A DNA stretch of 64,000 nucleotides, taken from positions 13,950,001 to 14,014,000 of the forward strand of contig CM106586.1 in the NCBI GenBank assembly GCA_048013815.1. The letters run 5' to 3'. Below, one piece after another: positions 1 through 10,902 of the stretch. This DNA is from Setoptus koraiensis (Eukaryota > Arthropoda). Under the pieces are notes generated by a model. It ran no database searches, was not told the DNA's origin, and saw only the letters and a program-made list of their open reading frames with translations. The position numbers and the translations under genes were made by a program. The number at the start of each line of letters is the position of its first letter. Positions within the stretch are counted from its first letter, which is position 1.

Positions 1-1441
1 ATTCTTGATGGGCCTGATGAACAATTTCGAGGTGGCCTTCTTGATCTTCATCAGCTTCCGGAATGTGGAATCGGCCGCTTGCGAGCCCGTTCGCTCGCCG
101 GGACCCGGCGCGTCGGGCGCCAGCATTCGCCTGCCCGTCGACAGGCTGGCGAGGGGCGCCGGTGCGCCCAAAAAGTACCTGTCGTCGGCAGCAAAAACGT
201 TGCGCCAGGCCGACCCGGGTTCCAGGTTTCTCCAGGCGGCCGGCCCGTTGAGCCATAGCATCGCCGTTTCGGCGCTGCCGTCCGACGCTCTGGCGTCGCC
301 GCTCACGGGGGCCTGCACGAGTTCCTCGAAGTGGCGCTTTATGGCCGCGGCCTGAAACAGGTCGCTGGCGCCGCTCGACAGCGGCGGCGCGGGCTCACAG
401 CCGGGCTGTTTGCCGCGCCCGTTCGGGTAAAAATCATAGTCGCCCAGCGGCTCACTGTAGCCCATGAGACCGGAATTCGTGTGCATCACCTCCACCAATT
501 TGGCGCTGTCGGGCCTCAAATGGGTCCAGATGCGTGTGTTTAGGGCGCCGCCGCTGTTGGCGTCGAGCATTATCTCCAATTCGATGGCCTCGTCGGCTTG
601 TTGCAGGCTGCCGTCCTCGGCAAACACTTGCTGCGCGTTTTTGCCCTTGGATGCATCGGCGGAGTCAACGAAAAAGTTGTTGTTGTCTTTGTTGTCGTCG
701 TTGTCGTCGCGATTCGTGACCGTGGCGCCCGTGCTGCGCGGCCCGAAGCACGGCAACGCCGGATCGCAAGCCGTGATGCGGCCGATCATCTGAAAGGGGC
801 GCGGCGCTGCTGCCAGCGACGACGCGGCCAACGCGAGCGGATCGTCCGCGCTGCCCGGCCGGGCGCTCCTGGCGGATATTTGCTGTTGCAGTCGTAGGTG
901 GTGCTGTTGCTCATGGTAATCGTTTGCGAACTCGCTACCAACAAATCCCATTATGTGCGCCCCCAGCGAATGGCCTATCAAATGGATCTGCTCAAAGTCA
1001 ATGTCGTCGCGCAATTTCTTCAACAGTCTGGCTATCATTCGTGACACAATTAACGCATTAGCGGCAGCGCGCGGATAATAGGCCAGCACGGGCGACGCGC
1101 CCTTGCGCCAATCGGTCAGTATGACGTTGCAATCTTCGTGCCGCAAGAACTTGTCCTTGGCCTCTTGCATCCATTCCGATTGGTCGAGGTCCGTGTGAAA
1201 GCCGTGCGTTATCCATTTCAGCGACTTGTTCCTCTTGAACGGACTGTGCAGCAGTATCTCGAACCGGCCCGCGCCAGTGCCATTTATTACGTAGGGCACC
1301 ATCGGATTTGAGCGGGTAAACAGGTGAAAGGTTATATTTAATTGGTCCGGCGTAGCGCTGGAGGTGGGCACCACGCAGCTCTTGCTGAGCCGCTCCAACG
1401 TTACGTCGTTGTCCTCCAATCTGAAATCGTCTTTGTTGTCG

Positions 1442-1497
<56 letters not shown>

Positions 1498-1839
1498 GCT
1501 GTTGCTGTTGATGAGGTCGGTAAAGCTATTGTCGCCTGTATTTGAACGCTGCAGTTGATGCGGATCAATCACAATTAATTGTGGCTCGGCTACGTTTGCC
1601 GTCACGGGCAAGTCGACGACGGGCTGCCGCTGCTGTTGCTGTAACTGTAACTGCGGCCGTCCCCCGTCGACGGGCGACGACGACGACGTTCTCGCGATTG
1701 TTTGCCGGAAGGGGTCAGCCGGTCGCTGACAAATGACTGTGTTGTTGTTGTTGTTGGCATTGATTAAAACTAATACTATTATCACAATTGTAAAACTCAA
1801 CTCAATCACAGCATCACCGTGGCCTCTGTTTAAAATCAT
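1..1839 (-). CDS. Secreted pancreatic-type triacylglycerol lipase (3' end missing at window edge)
   Basis: One open frame of 613 codons runs from the ATG to the window edge without an intron. An in-frame stop lies upstream and no earlier ATG exists in frame. Residues about 12-28 form a hydrophobic signal peptide. A Gln-rich stretch and a run of about 20 Asn (the GTT repeat near 1440-1500) follow. The alpha/beta-hydrolase core then shows GHSLGAH with nucleophile Ser291, the acid in CDPALPCFG (Asp359), the family motif around HTNSGLMGYSEPLGDYDFYP, and a likely catalytic His503 in KRHFEE. Lipases of this family hydrolyse ester bonds of triglycerides or phospholipids outside the cell. Two features are odd. 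Ser-to-Asp spacing is 68 residues against about 24 in mammalian pancreatic lipase, and a second acidic Asn-rich insertion follows the Asp. The Cys that normally precedes the catalytic His is absent. Fold assignment is firm; substrate is unknown. Confidence 0.9.
1439..1510. repeat. (GTT)n trinucleotide tract inside the lipase CDS
   Basis: About 20 uninterrupted GTT units run on to GCT-interrupted units. In the gene's orientation they encode a poly-Asn stretch between the signal peptide and the lipase core, so the tract is translated and probably length-variable. Confidence 0.95.
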
Positions 1840-2953
1840 TTTTTCGCTCTTGTTGCCGATGTGCCACTGACAACAGTTTGTGAGTGTCTACCCGAGCGGC
1901 CGCACTCACAAAAAAAAATTGTCAATACAAGGTTTGGGCTGGCCGGTGTAGCAGGTTTGAGGTCAATAGATGTCAATGCGTTGAAAATATTCAAGAATTC
2001 GAGCTGAGATTGAGAAGAAGAAGAAGAAGCGAAAATTAATTGATCGCTAATTGGTTCGCTTGTTGTGACAGAATTACTTACTGTGTGTGATTGGCAGAGA
2101 TTGGCGGCGCTGGCCAAAACTGAAGAAACTGTCACTCTGTGTCGCCGTTGTGTTGTGTGGTGCGCCGAGGAGAGGTCAAGGTCGCTAGTGACTGTCACTG
2201 GAGCGAGCTGTTAATTCGCCCATTAGATTGTGAGTTATCATTAGTGGCCACTAACACCACTCAAATTAATCAAGTGTTACATCACTTAAACGGCAAATAG
2301 GTTAATTGCTGGCGCTGTTGCTGTTGCTTTTGCGGTTGCTGTTGTATTTCGCATCGCATGTCACATGTGGCACATATACAAAACTAAATTTTTCATTATA
2401 AACAAAGACACTGGTTGACAAACACTTATTGAGAAAAATATCTGCTAATCTGCTTGTCGATGGCCTTGACAAGTTGGTTCAAGTTGTGAGTTGAGCGAGA
2501 TCCTCTCATTGTACGAAATTACATGGGGATCATACGAGAATCATACGAGAATTGTTCTGAAGCCGCCAGCTAACGAGCCCGAAATAAACGCCGCTCGACA
2601 CGCCGCCAAGTGAAATCTTTGAAACGTTAACGAGCAGGTAACAGGTTGAGCGTATCTCATGAACAGGCTGCCACAAACGCAGATGAATTTGTCACCTGTC
2701 GCGTTATACGTTTTATTTCATCAATCTCAATGTGCTCGCATCGTCAATTGTCGACACGAACAATAACAAGCGACTCGACACGACATCGTTGTTACATAAC
2801 ACTGCGCCTGTCGATCTGCCACGTTATGTGTGCTGCTGTTACATAATTTCGCGTATTATCGCGCAATATCGTGCGATATCGTGCGATATCGTGCGATTAG
2901 GCACTATATTGCGCGATGGTGATTATGGTACAAATGTGGCGCTCGCCGCGCCC
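1840..2953. other. Intergenic: lipase upstream region and downstream flank of the cysteine protease gene
   Basis: No gene is recognised. The stretch must hold the lipase promoter and the 3' UTR of the cysteine protease gene (both minus). Visible are a short AGA-type tract near 2022-2040 and a 10-bp tandem repeat of the GTGCGATATC type at about 2851-2896. An AATAAA in minus orientation lies at 2712-2717, about 240 nt past the protease stop codon. Confidence 0.6.
2712..2717 (-). terminator. Poly(A) signal AATAAA, candidate for the cysteine protease gene
   Basis: TTTATT on the plus strand reads AATAAA on the minus strand, about 240 nt after the stop codon. It is the nearest canonical hexamer that I noticed there. 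Confidence 0.4.
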
Positions 2954-5690
2954 CTAGGAGTGGGCGCCGGTTTCTATTCGCGCGGCCAGCGTTATGTCGT
3001 GCAAATTCAGACCGGACAACATGGTGAGCATCCGCTGCCTGACGTGGTCGTCGTGGTCGGCGTCGTCATTGATCGTCTCAGAGGGTTGCATCCAAGCGGC
3101 CTCGTCAATTAGCTGATCCTTGGGCCGTGGCGCATCCACCACATAATAGCCATAGGCAAAGCATTCGCGCGGCACCGTCGCCGCCACCCTTATATTGCCC
3201 CTAACGCCCCATTCGGGGCCCCAGCTATTTCTGATGATGTAGTAATCTAGTCCGTTTTGGCTGCCGTAGCCGACCATGACCATGGCATGCAGATATCGCT
3301 CCTCTCGGGCGTCCTCGGCGCACTGCACCCCGTCGTAAATGCCCTCGCTGTAGTCGGTGAGCTCGTCGGGAAAATACATTTGTATGCCTATGGGCCCGTA
3401 GCGAAGTCGCCTCTTATAATCGTCGCTATTGACAATGTTCTTGTACGATATGGACGCCTTGATCAGTTTGTATTTGCGCGGGCCTGGCCGCGACGCGTCG
3501 CCGTCGTCGCCGCCTCTATCACGTCCGTCGTCGTCGTCGTCGTGGTCGTCGTGTCCGCTTTGCGACACGACCCAGTCGTCAATGTCGTCGCCAATGTCGG
3601 CCGGCTTGCGCGTGCTCATGTCGAATATGCACCTGTCCTGGAACCATCGATCTTCGGACTTTCGGTGGTCGTAACGAATGAATTTTCGTTTGTTGTTGCG
3701 ATTCAAGTCGCATTTGTTGTTGTTGTTGTTGCTGTTGTTGCTGTCAACGGGCGATACGCGGCGCTTGTCGTCGTCCTGGGGGCGCGATTTCGATTTGGAT
3801 CGGCGTCGCGCCGGCTGCCACATATCGACCACCGTGTTAGTGTAGAAATTTTCATAGTCTCGCTGGCGCCAAAAGGCGCCCATATCCGCCAGCATGTTGA
3901 GCGTGATATTGGACTCGCCCCACTGACATCCGCCCAGCGAGTCCGAGTAGGCCGGCCCGCAATCGAGCACCAGTTCGCGACTTAATGTTTCGCCCACCGT
4001 GAGCAGCTTCTTTCTGCACAAATGAAACTCCAACAAACTAACGCTAGAGTGCGCATAACACGATCCGCACAGGCCCTGATTAATGGCGGGCATCATGCAC
4101 TCGTGCTTGCTCCAGTCCAATTCATCGCTCACACCGCCGGCGCCACTTCTGCCGCCTGGCGTACAACAAGCCACAACAGCAACAACCAATTATTACGCAA
4201 TATATTGCGCCGTTATATTTTTAGCCATTCAGTCGCCAGCAGTTGAGTGCATAGTTTTGTGCATACATGGTAATTATATTAGTGGCAGTGGTATTAGCAG
4301 TGGCTGGTCAAGGTTGTGGGGCTCATCGAGTCAGCGACGACAGTTGCGCAATATTTACCTGCGCGCCACTCGCCGCACTTGGGCGCGCAGGTAACTCGCC
4401 ACTTGGGCCGCACAGGTAGCCCGCCACTTGGGCCGCACAGGTAGCCCGCCACTTGGGCCGCACAGGTAGCCCGCGACAGCCTGTGACAGGTTAGCTGTGC
4501 GGCCCAAGTGGTCAAGGGTCGCTATTTGACTGACTGTTTGACTTGCTGTTCGACTCACTGTTTGACTTACTGTTTGAGCGCAGCTTGCGCTGCTGCGCCC
4601 CGTCGGCCGGATCTATGCCGTAGTCGTACTCGTTGTCGAGCCGCTCCTCCAAATCCCCGAACGCAAACTGTTTGTTTTGGGCGCCCCGGTCGCCCGCTCG
4701 GGCACGCTCGTCTCGGGCCGCATCCGCCAGCGACGATCTCGACACAACGTCCCTGGCGCGCTTCTTGTTCAGGCTGGTCTTGCCGTACCGGTCGGCCAGC
4801 ATGGCCAGAAAGTCGCCGTTGCGCTCCCTGTAGGCCGACTCGTAGGCGAGCGTCATGTCGTTGGCGTAGTCCAAAATGGTGTCTTGCATCTCGTCGTCGT
4901 GGTCGTACTCGTGCAACAAACTCAACAATCTGTCCTTCACGTAATCGCTATTCAGCAAATTGTAATCAACGTCGCTGTATCGGGCCCCATTTTTCACTGC
5001 TGCGGCCGCTGCCGCCGTTGCTGCCGTCGCTGCCGCCGTTGCTGCCGTCGATCTCATCAGTCTGGGCCTCTTTCCGACCGGCAGCGAGTCCGGCGCTGAG
5101 CTTGTGTCCGGCGCCGAGCTTGTGTCCGGCGAGCCTGCGTCCGGCGAGCTTTTGTACGGCGAGCCTGCGTCCGGCGAGCGCGTGTCCGAGGGCCCCGTCC
5201 GGTCGTCAGTGTTATTGGTTTGGACAGCCGATCGCACTCGGGCCCTAGGCCGGCCCGCTTTCAGCCCCGAGCGTCTTATTTGGCGCTCCTCTCTGGTGAG
5301 GTCCGAGTCCCAATTGAGGCCCACCGAGTAGCTTGCTACGCCCAGCCTGAAGGCGGCCATTTTGGGCAACACTCTCAAACAGGAGGCCACAAACAGGGCC
5401 TTTCGTCTCAATTCGGTGACGGCCGTTGCGTAATGCTTGCCAAACGTTCGCTTATAAACATTGAAATCAAATATTGGTGGCAATTTAATGCCGCTAGAGG
5501 CACGATATATGTTGCTGTTGGGCTGGCCGGCTGATGGTGGTGCTGTCGTCATTGGCGGCTTCGCTGGCTGGCTTGTGATTTGGTGGGCGCGTGTCCACGA
5601 CAACGCCACAAACAAACTAAATATACCTGTACATATTGATGCAACCAACAACAAACGAATGCCCCTGTTCGTCGACAACGACGCCATCAT
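2954..5690 (-). CDS. Membrane-anchored papain-family (C1A) cysteine protease with I29 propeptide, two exons
   Basis: Exon 1 is 5690-4571 and exon 2 is 4155-2954, giving 773 residues. The join is my inference: exon 1 ends CA|GTAAGT (4570), exon 2 follows GCCAG (4156), and the phases match. A second, equally phased donor, GTGAGT, lies 12 nt further on. The start is the ATG ATG pair at 5690; the open frame upstream has only a TTG. Residues 11-30 form a signal anchor. Residues about 74-136 resemble the I29 inhibitor prodomain (YKRTFGKHY, ELRRKALF, GLNWDSDLTREE). A linker of about 245 residues with Ala-, Ser/Pro/Asp- and SNSKSNS-rich parts precedes the catalytic domain: Gln400, Cys406 in INQGLCGSCYAHSS, His663 in LHAMVMVGYG, Asn683 in RNSWGPEWG. 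Tyr replaces the usual Trp after the catalytic Cys. An insertion of about 120 residues, partly poly-Asp, separates Cys from His. The full catalytic set suggests an active endopeptidase, perhaps secreted or lysosomal. Confidence 0.8.
4375..4474. repeat. 25-bp minisatellite in the intron of the cysteine protease gene, with inverted partial copy
   Basis: Three near-perfect 25-bp units starting CACTTGGGCCGCACAGGTAG (4400-4424, 4425-4449, 4450-4474) follow one degenerate unit. The first 15 bases of the unit recur inverted at 4496-4510, so the intron RNA could fold onto itself. The array occupies about a quarter of the 415-bp intron (4156-4570). Confidence 0.9.
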
Positions 5691-6017
5691 TGTGATCGTG
5701 GATTTAATTGTCGCCAATCTAGCTGCTCACCTGTTCACATTTGTTGTGTTGTGCAATATTGGTTTAGTCGTCTCTGTGTCGTGTCGTTAGGCTTTTGAGA
5801 GGCAACTTTTGAGCTGGCCACGCTGCCCGACGGCAGCCAAACAAAACAAGCTGGTGGAAACAGTTTATTTTTAGTATATTTTCAACCGTTTGAAACTGAA
5901 ACATTCCCACAACAACTATCTCGCCAACAGCGACAGCAGCGTTGTCGTGTCGATAGCACAAAATGTTATTATTAGATTTGTGTCATTGGCTACTGTTTGC
6001 TCAGCCGTGTGTTCATT

Positions 6018-6060
6018 TGCAAATTGAGGGCACCCCTGAGCGGGGTGCCCTCAATTTGCA
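6018..6060. repeat. Perfect 19-bp inverted repeat with 5-nt loop
   Basis: The left arm (6018-6036, TGCAAATTGAGGGCACCCC) is matched exactly by its reverse complement at 6042-6060, around the loop TGAGC. The outer bases do not pair. It could be a small structured RNA, a cruciform-prone palindrome or a transposon remnant; nothing around it decides. Confidence 0.85.
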
Positions 6061-6433
6061 TATTGGCCAACCGAGTGGTGGCGCAAAAATGCACATGTAA
6101 CTTGCATGATGTAAGTGTGGGTCAAGTATGAGCGGTGATTGTGTTTTGTTGCGCTTATTGGCTGGTGTTTTTTGCGCTTATTGGCCGGTGTTTTGGGCCA
6201 GCTTGCAGCGAGGTCGCCACAAAACAGCAACAAATTTTCAAAAATAAAACATTCATTCATTTATGAACGAGCCAGCTTGATCTAGAAAAGCTGGCCAGTT
6301 TTTTTGCAGGGCCAGCGGAGACGATCATTATCATAAATGGGCTCATATATATATATTGTGTGTGAGTTGATTGCGGCTTGATTTTGTTATCTCGGTTTGT
6401 GTTTTGCTTTTATGCAAATACAAACAAATATCG

Positions 6434-6979
6434 ATGAATCACGGCCACTCTTGCGCAATCGCACATTTGTTGGCGTCAATTGTGTGGCACAAATTCGCTG
6501 GCTCTCCCAATTTGCTTCGATTGGGCTCGAATCGAGCGTATCATATCATGGCTAATGCCGCTGTTGTTGTTGTTGTTGCTGGCGCAAAGTCAGTGGCCAT
6601 CATTATTTTGGTGGTCAAAGTACCGTTACAGTTGGAGGTCAGAAAAGGAATATCGCTCAGCTGTACGGCGCCCTTTCTGCCCAATGAATGTTGTGCAATA
6701 ATGACGTCAATTGTGATGGCCCATTCATTTGCGATTTCGTTGCGTAATACCGTACATGCCGTGTATGCCGTACATGCCGTATATGCGCCGTATTTGCGCC
6801 GTATTTGCGCCCTATATGAGTGTTATGTAATAATTGTACATGCTGGTCACAAAATAAACAAACAAAACTGGGGCCAGAAACACTTCGAAAAAGGCACACT
6901 TCGAGCATTGAGTAATATATATATATATTATGTAATAATGATGATCATTGAATGCGATTGGCACACTTGTTCTCTCTAG
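6434..6979 (+). CDS. Uncharacterised ORF, 181 codons, doubtful
   Basis: The first ATG of a long open frame (open since 6371) gives 181 residues. It has two hydrophobic stretches, one around VVVVVAGAKSVAIIILVV and one near the end, and it crosses the imperfect repeat at 6745-6816. I recognise no domain. Its length in a region of balanced composition is mildly unusual for chance, but low-complexity DNA inflates such frames. It may be noise. Confidence 0.15.
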   Translation: MNHGHSCAIAHLLASIVWHKFAGSPNLLRLGSNRAYHIMANAAVVVVVAGAKSVAIIILVVKVPLQLEVRKGISLSCTAPFLPNECCAIMTSIVMAHSFAISLRNTVHAVYAVHAVYAPYLRRICALYECYVIIVHAGHKINKQNWGQKHFEKGTLRALSNIYIYYVIMMIIECDWHTCSL

Positions 6980-7554
6980 GCTGCTGGCCCGAGCGGGTGA
7001 CTGATAATGTCGCAACAAACAACCTACTCATCATCGGTTGCCAACTGGCCAAATTGGCTCTAACAGTTAGTTACAATCTAACTAACTCAAAGGCAACCTC
7101 TAAAATTTCAATTTCATTTCACATGTCAACACACAAACTGTTACTATCAAACTATCATTATTATCATAAAGCCATATGATTGTTTCCACTTTGACAAATC
7201 GCTTGCATTCATTCTAACTGGTCATGATTTTGTTGTCCGTACCTGTGTACGAAATTTGTTTGTGATGAAATTTTATTAATAAAATTTACTGTTATGTAAT
7301 GTTTGTGTGTGCAAATCAATTATGCACTTCCGCATTGTGATTTTGTTTTGCGATGAGCGCCCACCCAATACTAGACAATGAATCATGAGATGTCATTCAT
7401 TATTCAGACAACCTCATTTTGTTGTTGTTATATCAATCAATATCAATTGCTCTGTGTCAATCAATTCTTTTTGCTATGAATTTTTAATTTTCAATTTCAT
7501 TAGTGTCGCAACACTCAAGTGGGTCTGTGCAATATATTTTCAAATCCATTTCAG

Positions 7555-7743
7555 GTTCATCTAAAGGGCAAAGTCCAAGGGTTGTGGCAATGGCTCTTGT
7601 TTGTTTCACTTTCACTCGCTATTTGTTTACGCTCAATATCAATCGATGCAACTGCGGCCACATCCAATCAATTAATTGGAATGGCAAATCCCACTCAGTC
7701 CAATGTTATTCAGCAGCTACTTAGTATAGATATACTTAAATAG
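7555..7743 (+). CDS. Possible terminal coding exon of a small secreted peptide gene
   Basis: A T-rich tract ending CCATTTCAG (acceptor at 7553-7554) is followed by 62 codons in phase 0 and TAG. The peptide has a signal-like core (WQWLLFVSLSLAICL) followed by a polar tail ending QQLLSIDILK. AATAAA follows the stop by about 150 nt. No initiating ATG is in this frame, so a first exon would have to lie upstream; I could not place it. Read it as a candidate. Confidence 0.3.
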   Translation, partial: VHLKGKVQGLWQWLLFVSLSLAICLRSISIDATAATSNQLIGMANPTQSNVIQQLLSIDILK

Positions 7744-7890
7744 AGTCCATATAACACTAAATAGTGTCATATATTGTATGCTGCAAATATGCAACTGTAT
7801 CAATCGCAGCGCTTGTTGTTGTTTTAGTATTAGTTTTAGTTTTAGTTTCAGTATACTATTGTGGCAATCACAACTTAGTTGTAATTTATA

Positions 7891-7896
7891 AATAAA
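7891..7896 (+). terminator. Poly(A) signal AATAAA downstream of the 7555-7743 exon candidate
   Basis: A canonical hexamer in plus orientation lies between the candidate terminal exon and the TATA box of the serine protease gene, consistent with a gene boundary there. Confidence 0.35.
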
Positions 7897-8000
7897 TAAC
7901 TTTGTACATTATGCAACTGAACAGAAAAGTTGAGTTGAGTTCAATTGAGTCGATCTAATTATTACATAATTGTGGCAATCGAACGCATTTTATGATAGGG

Positions 8001-8008
8001 TATAAAAG
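8001..8008 (+). promoter_or_regulatory. TATA box, probable core promoter of the serine protease gene
   Basis: TATAAAAG stands alone in otherwise unremarkable sequence. About 30 bp downstream, near 8031, is CTAGTT, a partial match to the arthropod initiator. The coding ATG is about 515 nt further on, so the 5' UTR is long or contains an unrecognised intron. Confidence 0.5.
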
Positions 8009-8545
8009 TTACATCTGGATACTAGTTACTAGTTGATTGGATCGCTCACATTTGATTATGGTGTAAGCAAAGGATGGCAATGATCTTAGTTCAGCCAGCA
8101 GCAATAGATAGATAGTATTATCATCTTGTCAACTTGAATATGTGCTGCGTCTTAGCGTCAATCCAGTAGCAAAGTTATTTATCAGAGTGCAATCTTTTTG
8201 TGTTGTTAATATTTTTCGCCAACAACAACAACAAGTATGTTTTATATGTAACACATCCTGCAAGTTGTTTCTTGTGTCGCCAATAGTAACAAAATAATCG
8301 CAGTCAATTAGCGACAGTGCAGCCAGACAATAAGTGACATGGATTACAATAATAAACAATTAATAATTATAATATATATCAATTGCAACAAGAGCACGCT
8401 ATAAAATATTGGCCACTAAACGTGAAGCTTGACAAGAATTGGAAAAATTTCAACAGAGGTGGGTGTGAGAAGACGACGCTACCAGCGGCCACAAATCACA
8501 AGTTTTTGCACAATAAGCAAGCGAGAGAAGAAATTATTAAAAGTT

Positions 8546-10688
8546 ATGGATCGCATAATGACCAGTCAAAAAGTTGTTCTGGTAACAAGATTTCGCCCCA
8601 AAAAGAAGCGAATTCACAATGGAAAAATCTCAACAAATATTGCCATACTGACAGCGTCGTTATTTCTATTGAGTTTCGTCATTTTGATGGTGAACGGCGC
8701 CGGAGGTGTGAATAGCATCAGAAGCAGACTGGCGTGGAAAAGTCGCGATGTTCGTATGGACGATGCCGAAATAAATGGCCAAAATCACGATGCCTCAATC
8801 ACGACAAACGACACTGTTGCCCACGACGACGACGACAGCAGCGAGGTAACGGGCAAGAGTAATTCGTTGGGTCATCACTCAAGAGAGACGATAACAACGA
8901 AAAGGGTTCAGTATGAGTGCGGTAGGCCCATGTCGTCGATTAAACAAAACGTAATTGACAGCGACGAGTCGGGCCACAAATTAAAAAGAAAATACAAACC
9001 CATGGAGTTCCGCCGACCGCGAATAGTGGGCGGCGACGAAACGAGGCCCGGCGAATTTCCCTGGATCGTGAGTATATTATTATCATTATTATCCATGTGA
9101 CATCCATGTATCCATTGATCTAGTGATTTATTGGCCAAAGCGACAACGCGCAATCGTTCTGTCATTTCTGTCATTTCTGTCATTTTATAGGCCTCTATTA
9201 AATTGGGCGAGCAGCCCATTTGTGGCGGCAGTCTGATAAACCGCGAATGGGTATTAACAGCGGCCCATTGTGTCGTTGGTTACAGTCCGAAGAGTTTGTC
9301 CATTAAATTGGGCGCATTTCGTATAAAAGATAATGAGGAAGAGCACAGTGTCGAAAGAAATATAAGCCTGTTTGTGGTACATAGAGACTACTCAAACCCG
9401 CGCCAATTCTCCAACGATATCGCGCTGGTCAAGTGAGTACAGCACAACTATTTATGCCAACTATCTAGACAATAATAGACAAAATAACAGTTTATTTCAT
9501 GATTATCTAATGGACGACTTGTTTTTGTTTCTTCGCTCGGTTGTCGCTGGCTGTTCGTTGCTGAAACTCTCATTACTACATTGCATTGTTGTGCGACATT
9601 AGATTGGCAAAGTCGGTCGATTACTCAGACTATATTATTCCAATTTGTTTGCCAGAAAAAGAGCAAGTGCCCGCATCAATCAATACCAACGACAATGCCG
9701 ATGCCGATACCAATTCCAATATCAACGCAACAACAACCACAACAACAAACACCGAAAGCAATGATATAATAGTGCCGGCCATCACTAGTGTATCAAATGA
9801 TAAATTGGTGCCAGATGGTATTGTTATTACGGACAAGATGTCCGATATTGATATTGTTAGAAGCTTATATCATTTGGAACAAAATTATTTGGCCTCAATG
9901 GGATTAGCCGCTGACAACATGATTAATTTTGGTCTAGAAATTGTGATTAAATCAGTGAAGCAAGAAAACAACAATGACAATGTTGATCTTGAAGAGGAAT
10001 ATATCAAAGCGAGCACCACTGATCAATATCACGGCATCAACGGAACAGTGGTCGGCTGGGGCTGGATAAAAGACGTCGACATGTCGGAGCTGGTGAACAA
10101 AGGTGAGTCTTTATTCGGCTCATATTTTGCGGGCCCCATGTGACATATATGATGTAGTGCGACATGATGAAATATAGATGTCGCCCCCCTCGAGGCGCAT
10201 CCGTCCCTCTCGAACGGCAACATTAATTTGTTGTTTTAAAACGCTTGTCATGTTTTGGTGTTTTTCTCCTTTCCATTTAGGCTACCCGTCGTCCATATTG
10301 CAAAAGGTTGAGCTGCCCATATTGAAGAACGACGACTGCGAACTGTGGTTCCAATCGCAGGGCAAAAAAGTCACCCTATCAGCGTCACAATTTTGCGCCG
10401 GCTACAAAATCGGCGGCAAGGACGCCTGCAGGGTGAGTCCGCCAACATATCCATCTATTTGTTTATCGTCTGTGTCCAGTTAATTAACTATTATCTGTGA
10501 ATTATCTGTGTTCGTAGGGGGACTCTGGCGGGCCCATGGTGAAGGAACTGGCCAATCAAAAGTACCTGCTCATTGGCATAGTGAGCGCCGGAATTGGTTG
10601 CGCTCGGCCGGGCCTGCCCGGCTTGTACACGAGAGTCGCCTCTTATGTAAATTGGATAGACGCACACGTGGACAAATACAATGGATAA
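8546..10688 (+). CDS. Type II membrane-anchored trypsin-like serine protease (S1A), five exons
   Basis: Exons 8546-9067, 9191-9432, 9603-10102, 10281-10432 and 10518-10688 join in phase (all donors GTGAGT) to 528 residues. The start is the first ATG in the open frame. A basic cytoplasmic head (RFRPKKKR) precedes a membrane anchor at about 31-49. An acidic stem leads to the light-chain Cys (YECGRP) and the activation site PR|IVGG at 159/160. The catalytic triad is His200 (TAAHC), Asp250 (NDIALV) and Ser475 (GDSGGP). Asp469, the residue 189 equivalent, with GIVSAGIGC and PGLYTRV, predicts cleavage after Arg/Lys. An insertion of roughly 115 residues rich in Asn, Asp and Thr lies between ICLPE and VVGWGW. 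S1 proteases of this layout process zymogens, cuticle or matrix at the cell surface. No clip, CUB or LDLa domain is seen in the stem. Confidence 0.9.
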
Positions 10689-10836
10689 TCTGGATAATGA
10701 TATACAGTGTATATGGCTTGTTGAACACACCACACCAGCAGCACAGTAATATAGAAACGTCACCAAAGAGATAGATTATTATTGTTTATTTATAATTAGC
10801 TTGCATTATTGTAACGGTCGTAGTGCAATTTTTCCA

Positions 10837-10842
10837 ATTAAA
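10837..10842 (+). terminator. Poly(A) signal variant ATTAAA for the serine protease gene
   Basis: It lies about 150 nt past the TAA. It is the only AATAAA-like word I see on this strand before troponin I. Confidence 0.4.
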
Positions 10843-10902
10843 TCAAGATATTTATTCACTAGACTTCGGTCACTACTGTATTATGCTTCGAATAATCGGA
10901 TA

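Larger units (their letters stand above)
5691..7554. other. Region between the cysteine protease gene and a possible small peptide gene
   Basis: No recognised gene. It contains the perfect hairpin at 6018-6060, a 23-bp direct duplication (6151-6173 and 6174-6196), a CRE-like palindrome TGACGTCA at 6702-6709, and a degenerate 9-11-bp repeat of GCCGTATAT type at about 6745-6816. The protease promoter should lie in the left part; I see no clear TATA box for it. A low-confidence ORF (6434-6979) lies inside. Confidence 0.5.

Noticed and set aside
1836-2198. 120-codon minus-strand frame upstream of the lipase
   Set aside because: It ends at the lipase start in a different frame, is Ser/Thr-rich without a domain, and is best read as leader or promoter DNA.
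3257-3985. 242-codon plus-strand frame
   Set aside because: Antisense shadow of the cysteine protease catalytic exon.
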